A stretch of 14,806 nt of DNA from Monoraphidium neglectum (Eukaryota > Chlorophyta > Chlorophyceae > Sphaeropleales > Selenastraceae), in NCBI RefSeq assembly GCF_000611645.1, contig NW_014013326.1, forward strand, positions 1 to 14,806, written 5' to 3'. The notes under the pieces were generated by a model. The model was not told the origin of the DNA, did not search any database, and was given only the letters and a program-made list of their open reading frames with translations. A program made the translations under genes and the position numbers. The stretch's first letter is position 1, and each line of letters begins with the position of its first letter. Shown here one piece after another: positions 8,677 through 14,806 of the stretch.

Positions 8677-10765
8677 CGAGCGCATGTGTGTGCGTGCGCG
8701 CGCGCACGTGCGTGCATGCAATGACGTATGAGGCAACTGCGCACAAGTATACAGCCATGCACAAGTTCAGTGTGTCTGCATGTACGTTCGTGTCACGTCA
8801 CGCAGACAAACATTGCATGGACGCGCAATAGCAACCACGGCTGATCGTGTGAGTCCATCCGCTGCCGCACCGCGTGTGTAAAGCAGCCGCTTGGCAGCCG
8901 GGTGTTGATGGGATAGCGGTCAAAAGCTACAGTGGCCGCTGTGGGTTTCCACGTCAGCTCAAATGTGTTTGAGGGATCAAGAAACCCAGAGCTGGCGGGG
9001 ACATTGTACGGCACGTAGAAGTGGCCGGCATCCGCCCAGTCTGCGCCCCATGAGTTGCGCAGCTGCCATTGCTGCCTTGTGTTGTCGTAGCTGCAGGGCG
9101 ATGGTTGTTAGGGGCGGGCAGCAAGCACACGCGCAGGTTGGGCTCTGTGTCAAGAGCGAACAGCAAGGAGTTCCTGCCATATGCGTGCAGACGCTGGCTG
9201 CATGCAGCCAGCTGGTTGGGCAAAGCACAGGCTGGCTGGTGTCTTCCAACATGGCACGCTCTCCACGCTGGTGCGTGCGCTAGTTCGTTCTCCCTGCTCA
9301 CCCAACCAGCACCACAGCATGAGGTACAACCTCGCCAGCAGTCACTGGGGTGTAGGCGCGAAGCTTGCTGTCGACTTGCACGTAATAACCCCTGCATGAA
9401 TGTGTGTGAATGCATGCCAGCATGCATGGTTTTTTTTGTGTGTGTATAGGTGCATGTGTGTACGTGTGTGTGTGCGTGTGTGTGGTGTGTGTACATGTAT
9501 GCGTGCATGCCCTCGCGCGCATGCTTGTGCTGCGGTGTCCATGTTTTCATAGTTTAGGAATCTGATCAGCGCCAGGCGTCTGGCTGGCTCTGCTAATGAG
9601 CAGCTAGCCACACCTCCAGGTAACACTCGTGGCCCTACCTGCTTTCGTGCTTGTGCTATTTGTTTGGTATCTCAGCAGGCATACACCCCTGCTCTAGACT
9701 TGCATGCCTTGTGGTACCATATGGTGCGGCATGCATGTGGTCCCTGAGCTGGTGCGCCCGGCTGACCCAACCTGCCCTGATGCTTCAAGCATGCTGCTGC
9801 CCTACTGCCTCAGCCGCACTGCTGTGCTGGCCCCGACTCCTGCTGCCTGTGCTTTTTGGCCCACACGCGAGCTTCCGACCCTTGCCCCGCACCGGGGCCT
9901 CGCCCCTTGTGCATGAACCTGCCACTCACTTGAGGTCTTTAATGTTGACGTCCAGCCGTGTTATGACAGCGCCAGACCGCCGCAGGGCCTTTTGGATGTC
10001 CAGCAAGCCGCCGCTGCCGATGCCGAGCTTCGCCCAAGTGAACTCGCCCTGCGAAATGAGCTGGCTTTTCGTGTGCGCCCTGCACGCGGCTTCGCAGTAA
10101 GCGTCGGGCGGGGCGTCCTCGACGCCGCGAGCTGAGACGTCGGTTAGCGGGAGGCAGGCTCTTGTCAGCAGGCCGCCGCCCTGCGGCGTCGTGCGAGCCT
10201 TGAGCTCTCTGAGCATTGTGCCAAGCTCTGCACCGCTTAGGCACGTGCGCACTTCGCCTTGCTTGGCCCCACAATTGTAATACAAGTCCTGTGGCGACAC
10301 GGCGCCCGCCACCTCCTTGAGCACATCGTCTGGCCGTGCGCCTCGGCGTATCAGAGCTGCAGCCACCGCAGCCTCGGCTGCCGCTGCCACGGCCGCCGCC
10401 GCGCATGTGTTGCAGTTGCCCTGCTGATAAGCATCGCCCAGCAGGCGCCCGCGTGAGGAGTACTCCGCCGGGGAAGCTGCCGCCAGCAGCGCGGATGCAT
10501 CGGCGTCGTTGGTGGATGCGCAGAGGGTCTGGCCGGTGCTGGTGCCGCAGCCGCCGATGCCCAGGACTTTCGTGCGTTCGAACCGCTCTCGAATTTGCTC
10601 GGCCTTCTTCTGTGCAGTGGCAAACCTGTTGACAAGGTTTGCAAGCTGCGTCGACGTGGCGCCCACAGTTCTGGCCTCAGGCACCAGGCCCTGGCCGGCC
10701 GCAGGCCTCGCCAGCCACAGCAGTCCGACAATCATCATGCTGACGGTAGCGCGCGTAATGAGCAT
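5028..10765 (-). CDS. Secreted papain-like cysteine peptidase with LysM and two WSC modules (8 exons, hand-built)
   Basis: Predicted 956 aa. Minus-strand exons in order: 10765-9930, 9391-9302, 9090-8871, 8155-7981, 7417-6674, 6441-6394, 5995-5252, 5041-5028. All introns are GT-AG and all phases match. Donors are GTGAGT, GTGAGC, GTGCGG, GTGAGC, GTAAGA, GTGAGC, GTGAGA. The start at 10765 gives a signal peptide (MLITRATVSMMIVGLLWLARPAAG, likely cut near residue 24); the frame is open to 10909, so an earlier ATG is possible. Peptidase about 100-340: QQGNCNTC with Gln115 and Cys121, SPQDLYYNC, His303 in VPHAVVLVGYDN, Asn321 in RNSWGADW. LysM about 377-426: GEYLADVA to IKGQRLRIC. WSC1 about 456-545 (RGCF, SECW, CDRPC) followed by a beta-sandwich/galactose-binding-like module (INLGEV-type NLGEVQLYNKRG, IGYDCAVGLSKIVV) to 688. 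Linker 689-704. WSC2 module 705-952, then AATN and stop. Role inferred: proteolysis in or on the cell wall/extracellular matrix, anchored to glycan. Weakest points: the GTGCGG donor, the 14-nt last exon, and an alternative acceptor 24 nt inside each WSC exon. Confidence 0.78.
6394..6441 (-). other. 48-nt linker exon of the peptidase gene
   Basis: Phase 1 on both sides, acceptor ACCAACTAG and donor GTGAGC. It encodes KPARPAATPATRPAA between the two WSC modules. The last bases match the tail of the LysM exon (PARPAA) and the middle holds an internal near-duplication of the same PARPAA/PATRPAA unit. A Pro/Thr/Ala spacer of this kind is typical of flexible, possibly O-glycosylated linkers in algal wall proteins; the glycosylation is inference. 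Confidence 0.7.
6442..7990 (-). repeat. Tandem duplication unit B (proximal WSC exon with flanking introns)
   Basis: Partner of unit A; WSC exon 6674-7417. Its downstream intron (6442-6673) ends at the splice acceptor CCAACTAG, which aligns with CCAACTAA at the end of unit A, where TAA is the predicted stop. The upstream boundary falls at the tail of the LysM exon (7981), whose GAGCCTGCCCGCCCAGCAGCAG tail is mirrored in the linker exon 6394-6441. Confidence 0.82.
8295..8337. repeat. Direct repeat of a palindromic TGTGTGCCACACACAT unit
   Basis: GTGTGTGCCACACACATCGC is followed at once by ATGTGTGCCACACACATGCG. Each unit is itself an imperfect palindrome. It lies in the same TG/CA-rich intron and is best seen as part of that simple-sequence expansion. 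Confidence 0.6.
8571..8720. repeat. TG/CG alternating microsatellite inside intron 3 of the peptidase gene
   Basis: Almost uninterrupted alternating pyrimidine-purine sequence, including a run of 17 TG units at 8635-8668 flanked by (CG)n and mixed TG/CG tracts. The whole intron (8156-8870) is TG-rich on the plus strand, CA-rich on the transcribed mRNA strand. The His/Thr-rich long frames here are artefacts of this repeat. Such tracts can adopt Z-DNA in vitro and are highly length-polymorphic. Confidence 0.9.
9430..9512. repeat. TG-rich simple sequence in intron 1 of the peptidase gene
   Basis: A T8 run, then mixed TG/TA/CG alternation (GTGTGTGTGCGTGTGTGTGG and similar), just upstream of the splice acceptor TTCATGCAG of exon 2 on the minus strand. 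On the sense strand it is CA-rich with a run of A. The rest of this 538-nt intron (9392-9929) shows no gene; a short minus-strand frame containing RRLALIRFLNYENMDT (about 9538-9600) could be read but cannot be spliced in with a good donor. Confidence 0.7.
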
Positions 10766-11272
10766 GGTACGGTCGGACCTGCCGCATACCCCTCCTGCAC
10801 GTTTCGCGCTGGCGCTGTCGCTGCAGCCGCCGGCGCTGCAGCTGCATCTGGTGATGCCACTGCTGCAGCCATCAAAATCTTTACGGTGTGGCCTGGAATT
10901 CGACAGCATCAGACGACCTGCGCGGGCCAGTCACCCGTGTCGCTGGCCGCCTCGATCACTGGTGGCAAACCCGATGGTGATGGATGGGTGGGCTAAATCA
11001 GGACGTACAACATGTTTATCGCTGCCGCAGGGCTCATAATCACGGCTGTGGCAGGTGTGCAGGTGGCCCCTTGCACTTCACAAGCACCGGGCACGTTCAC
11101 CACGGAGCCGCGTTGCCCATCCCCTGATGCTGGTACGGCTGGCACGAAGTGGCCGCCTGGCTTCAGGAGTGCGCCATCCGGTACTTTGTGTGTCATGCCG
11201 GGAAAATGCTTAGAAAGCCACCTGTGTCAAAAGGCCATGACTTGCGTACCTGGACCGTCATAGGCGCAACGA
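10766..11272. promoter_or_regulatory. Divergent intergenic region upstream of the peptidase gene
   Basis: Lies 5' of the minus-strand peptidase start and ends where repeat copy 2 begins. It must hold the peptidase 5' UTR and probably its promoter. No TATA box or other core element can be assigned with confidence. The minus frame stays open to 10909 but lacks a signal peptide at that end, so 10765 is preferred as start. Confidence 0.4.
11012..11263 (+). CDS. Possible small secreted Cys-containing protein (83 aa), uncertain
   Basis: ATG at 11012, stop after 83 codons, ending just before repeat copy 2. The N-terminus MFIAAAGLIITAVAGVQVAP looks like a short signal peptide, and the rest has six Cys, including LCVMPGKC, SHLCQ and MTCVPG. 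No family is recognised, a competing antisense frame covers 10993-11196, and an ORF of this length is common at this GC. It could also be a chance frame in the peptidase upstream region. Confidence 0.2.
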   Translation: MFIAAAGLIITAVAGVQVAPCTSQAPGTFTTEPRCPSPDAGTAGTKWPPGFRSAPSGTLCVMPGKCLESHLCQKAMTCVPGPS

Positions 11273-12200
11273 GCGAGGCGGCGGCGGGCACGGCGACTGG
11301 TAAAGCTCAACCCAAGGGGGATCACCATCTGTCCCGGCGCGCCCTTGTTCCACACGTGTGCGAGCATGCTCATTGCTGATGCCAGGCGGCCCGCCCTTGG
11401 CCGCTCCTCCTGCCGCCCCGCTCCACAGCGGGCGCAGCACACCCTGCAGCGTACCCCCACTGTTCAATTCCGTGCCCCGTACTTCCTCCTGCACATGCTC
11501 CGACTCTGTCAATCTGCCAGCGTGTGTCTGTGGCGCGCCGGTTTGTGTGTCAGGCGTTCTGGGTGGCCTGGGCGCCCCCGCAGTAGTGGGTCGCCATGCA
11601 TATGCGCACATGGCCGGTGGCCGCGATTTGGGTGGGCTCTGCGCTTCCGTGTCGCCGCGGCGGCCGCCCCGCACGCGCAGCTGTGGCGGCCGCGTTGGTG
11701 CGTGTAATAACCACTTTGTCGCCGCGCTTGGGCCGGCCGACCGCCCCGCAGGGCCCCGCCCCAGGGTCGGCTTCGTCTCGTCACTTGCACCGCATGTTTG
11801 CATCGCAAGTGTGTCTGAGTGTATCTGTGTTCCGTTTTGCTTGCCACAACCAGCATCAGATTTTCACGTACATGGATGTAAGGGTTCAGGTCCCTCAACC
11901 CATTCCTTCATCGCGGGCGTCCTCGCGTGGGCCCCGCCGCCCCCTTTGACACTACAGCAGCACCCTTACCCCCATACCTCCACTGGCTGCTTCAGTGTGC
12001 GGCCTGCATTTTGGTCTTGATGCGCGTAACCCTTTATGCGCCTGCCCTTGTATGATCATACCCCATTGTATGATGAACCATGAACCCTGGACGGCACCAC
12101 CACCACTACCACCACCACCGGCCCCAGCAGCAAACCGGGTGGCGGAGCAAACGCCTCAATGCATCAGGCACCCAAGGGCTGATGGCTGTTGCAGGCATGC
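11273..12200. repeat. Dispersed repeat, copy 2
   Basis: Shorter partner of the repeat at 1601-3660, same orientation, about 9 kb away. It begins near GGCGGCGG...AAAGCTCAACC and loses similarity after CAAGGGCTGATGGCTGTTGC (12193). It holds no conserved frame. It lies between the divergent peptidase and F-box/LRR genes, so it may contribute 5' sequence to the latter. Two TGTAA words fall inside (about 11704 and 11878, plus strand). Confidence 0.75.
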
Positions 12201-12481
12201 AAATCTGCGCTGGAGTGCAGCAGACCGCAACCGACGTCCTGTGAGCATCCTGCTCTCCCTGTTGCGCGTCTCACCGAGTCACTTCCGCGTCACCAGGTGG
12301 ACTGACCTGCCTCTGCCTGCACCGTCGCTGCCGAGCAGGTGTCTGCAAAGGGCTCTCAGAGGACCGGCTTGTCTGAATTTGGGTGAGATGAGTATGTATG
12401 CTTATCGTATCGCATGCTCAATATCACATCAACGCACGATCGCGACCAATTCGCAGTTGAGCAGTGGCTGGATCCGGAGCA
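12201..12481 (+). promoter_or_regulatory. Presumed 5' region of the F-box/LRR-like gene
   Basis: Non-repeat DNA between repeat copy 2 and the chosen ATG. Slightly AT-richer around 12385-12450. No clear core promoter element is seen. An upstream 5' exon cannot be excluded, because CCAG and TTGCAG acceptor-like strings lie at about 12510-12521, within the first predicted codons. Confidence 0.3.
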
Positions 12482-14806
12482 ATGTGGCTTTGGAGAGAGC
12501 GACTGTACTCCAGATTTGCAGTCAAACCCCAGCCGGACACACCAGAAACCCAGCTGCTCGATTTGCTTTCTGTCGCCGACGTCGCCGTGCGTGTGCTCTC
12601 CAGCCTGCCGCCCGCCGCGCGCCTCGACGCCCGCGCCGCCTGCCAGCGCCTGCGCGCCATATGCGACGCGCGGCTCTCCACCGTCAGATTCGCGCAGCCC
12701 GGGCCGCCGGGGTCGCCGTGCAGGGGCCTGCCCTTTGAGCAGCTGCCGCTGCTGGCGGAGCGGTTCCCAACCGCCACAACTGTCATCATCTACACCGACA
12801 CCACCCCCAACCGCCCGCCCGGGAGCTTGGCGCTGACCACCCTCAAGCAGCCCCAGCTCGGTGGCGGCGGCTCAGAGGTGAGCCCGTAGCAGACTCGCGC
12901 TGCACCGCACACAGCCGCCCCCAGTCCGGGGCTCCTGCCGGATGCTCTAGGCGCCTCCTGCTCTTCCAAGTCCCCGCCCCCCCCTCTCGGGCTGCCGCGC
13001 ACCACTGCGCCACCAAACGCGAAAACACGCGCAACACCTTCACAGGACCTGAGAGCTCTGGCGCAGCAGCTTGCATTTGTGCCCGATGGCGCATGGTCGC
13101 GCGTCGCCAGCATCCGCCTTGTCAGCGCCCCCGATAGCACCGCCGCCGCCCCCGCCGCGGCGCCCCCACACGCCGCGCTGCCCGGCTGGCTCGCCGCACG
13201 CCTAGCGCGCGCGTGCCCCGGGCTCCGCAGCCCGCCGGCTGTCCTCGTCGCAGGCAGCGGGGTCGGCGGCGGCCCCAGCGAAGTCTGCGGCCTGCATGAG
13301 CTGTGGCGCGCCGCAAACACCCTGACACACCTCGACCTGTCCGTGCCGCGCCGCGCCGCGCCCGTGGCCGCGCCGGCGCACTCCCTCTTGCGCCTGACCG
13401 CCTTGGAGCGCCTCAGCTGGCTGCCGGCCGGCGCCGGCAGGGGCAGCTGCGGCGCGGGCGCGGCGTTTGGCTCGGAAGAGCCGGTGGCCGCGCTCGCCGC
13501 GGCGCTGCCCGCGCTCTCGCGCCTGACGCGGCTCGAGGCCGCCCTCCTCGGCCGCGGCCTGCCCTCCCTGATAAACCTCGACGCGCGCGCCCCCGAGGCG
13601 GACGCCGTCGCCGATGGCTGCGACAGCGGCAACGGCTCCGGCGGGTGGCGTCCTGACGGCAGCCAGTTGGGGGCGGAGCGGCGGCTGTTCTACTCTATGC
13701 TTGGGTGCGCAGGGCTTCGGGAGCTGCGGCTGCACGGCGACACCTGCGCGGCGGCGTGGGGCGAGTTCAGGACGGCGTGGGGGGTGCGGCTGGAGGGGCT
13801 GGCTGCGCTGGAGCTGCGGGGCACGCTGGAAGGTGAGGGGGCGGGCCGACTTGGATGGGGAATTTAGGATTAGGATTAGGATTGTTACAAGGTCCAGGGG
13901 CGCCCGCTCCTCGAGCCACCCAGGCTCCCAGGATATGACTTGGCAGCATCAGCATTGTGTGACTGGGATTCAAGTGGCCACTGTTCGCCGTTCAAAGCAG
14001 GCGTGCACAAACGCCCCGAATGTATGCTGGTCCGCACTGCGCACAAGGGCGCGCATGCGGGCATGTGCAGGCAGGTCCGCACACAAGGGTGCGAAGCGCG
14101 GCGTGGCCCGCGGGTCCGCGTAGGCAGGGCAGTCGAGCAGGGCATGTTCAGCCGTTTCAACCAGGTGCTTTTCTTTTAGGGTGCTTTTCTATACCCGACA
14201 GCATATGATAATAGTATGCTGTTTTTTTGAGCGCCATGGCTTTTGGCGTCTGGTGGGGCGTTGACACAGCGATGAAGGGTCGTGGCAGGGGAGGAGGTGC
14301 GCGGGTACGTTAGCCGCGCGGCGTGGCCGCAGCGATTTGTGCTGCTGTAGTGGCGTGTGAACGCGCTGCGTGTGTGCACGTTCACAGACGTGTGCGAAGC
14401 CCTTCCAGACAGGACGCATCGCTCTCACGTACATCCCCCTCTCCATCCCCCCCCCTCTTTACGCACAGATTCGTTCGACGACGCCAGTGGCGCCATCCAC
14501 ATCCCCCAGAAGCTTCTTCTTGACCCACCAAAGCTCTACGCGATCGCCGACGCGTGCCCAAACCTACAGAGCCTCTCAGTCAGGGGCCTAATCGTCAGCC
14601 TCTCTGCCATCGCCGGCGGCGGCCACGGCGTGCTGCCGCGGCTGGTCGCGCTCGAGCTGGGCCGCCCGCTGGCGGCCGCGGCCGCCGGCCAGCTGGCGCG
14701 GCTCGCGCCGCGGCTGCAGGCGCTGGCCGTGCCGGAGGGGTTCTGCGAGAGGGGCGGGTGCAGGGCATTGCAGGGGCACGAGCACCTGCAGCAGCTGGTC
14801 TTGGAC
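12482..14806 (+). CDS. F-box-like / leucine-rich repeat protein, 3' partial (3 exons in window)
   Basis: Exons 12482-12877, 13046-13832 and 14469-14806 (runs off the window), joined by GTGAGC...CACAG (phase 0) and GTGAGG...CACAG (phase 1, giving GTLED-SFDDASG). 507 residues are visible. The start is the first ATG in the frame; a GTG lies 18 nt upstream. Residues about 25-70 (LLDLLSVADVAVRVLSSLPP, then RAACQRLRAICDARLSTVRF) resemble an F-box. The remainder has irregular Leu-rich units such as LTHLDLS, LLRLTALERLSWLP, LSRLTRLEA, LRELRLHG, LEGLAALELRGTLE and LVALELGRP, separated by Ala/Pro/Gly-rich spacers, as in the large F-box/LRR families of green algae. If the F-box is real, it would bind SKP1 in an SCF ubiquitin ligase and use the LRRs to recruit a target. 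The target is unknown and the F-box match is weak. Confidence 0.72.
13864..13883. repeat. Three TTAGGA units, telomere-like, in intron 2 of the LRR gene
   Basis: TTAGGATTAGGATTAGGATT in the 636-nt intron 13833-14468. It resembles but does not match plant/algal telomere units (TTTAGGG, TTTTAGGG). The rest of the intron contains a CACAAGGG/GCACAAGGGCGCG-like partial duplication around 14038-14095 (GTCCGCAC..ACAAGGGYGCG twice) and no gene. Confidence 0.6.

Noticed and set aside
8071..8764. Long His/Thr/Arg-rich minus-strand frames of about 220 residues
   Set aside because: Produced by the TG/CA microsatellite in intron 3; all frames are open because the repeat lacks stops. Only the LysM exon at 7981-8155 in this area has real protein features.
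9538..9626. Possible extra peptidase exon containing RRLALIRFLNYENMDT
   Set aside because: No usable GT donor in the needed phase nearby, and direct joining of 9930 to 9391 already gives a normal spacing between the peptidase core and the catalytic His.
12790..13735. Long minus-strand frames opposite the LRR gene
   Set aside because: Arg/Ala/Gly-rich antisense shadows; the plus strand gives coherent splice phases and Leu-rich units.
1..14806. tRNA, rRNA, CRISPR arrays, insertion sequences, bacterial operons
   Set aside because: No tRNA B-box (GGTTCGA-type) with a matching cloverleaf, no regular spacer-repeat arrays, no transposase, and the intron-rich structure is eukaryotic.

Overview
The window looks like nuclear DNA from a green alga, most likely a core chlorophyte (Chlorophyceae or close). 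The reasons are high GC with strong G/C third positions, Ala/Gly-rich proteins, many short introns with GTGAGC/GTAAGA-type donors and CAG acceptors, long TG/CA microsatellites in introns, and a gene set (plant-type PI4-kinase gamma, secreted papain/LysM/WSC protein, F-box/LRR-like protein) familiar from these algae. The lineage is inference. I see no bacterial operon, rRNA, tRNA or CRISPR.

Layout. (1) 1-861 (+): the 3' end of a phosphatidylinositol 4-kinase gamma-like gene, followed by a strong hairpin. (2) 862-5027: a long gene-poor stretch holding copy 1 of a dispersed non-coding repeat (about 1601-3660), which carries about 1.05 kb absent from the other copy, then about 1.4 kb with only weak ORF fragments. 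(3) 5028-10765 (-): one spliced gene that I assembled by hand into 8 exons with compatible phases, giving a 956-residue secreted mosaic protein: signal peptide, papain-like cysteine peptidase, LysM, WSC plus beta-sandwich-like module, Pro/Thr/Ala linker, and a second WSC plus beta-sandwich-like module. The two WSC exons are exactly 744 nt each and about 93% identical, and come from a tandem genomic duplication that includes flanking introns. (4) 10766-12481: a divergent intergenic region with a possible tiny secreted ORF and copy 2 of the dispersed repeat. (5) 12482-14806 (+): three exons of an F-box-like/leucine-rich protein that runs off the window.

The most interesting locus is the mosaic peptidase. 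The catalytic Cys, His and Asn lie on three different exons and are seen together only after splicing. LysM (chitin/peptidoglycan-type glycan binding) and two WSC modules suggest a protease delivered to the cell wall or extracellular matrix. The tandem duplication appears to have turned a former terminal exon into a new linker exon, with the old stop codon (TAG) now supplying the AG of a splice acceptor. The genes do not form an obvious pathway. All exon models are hand-built and unconfirmed by transcripts.
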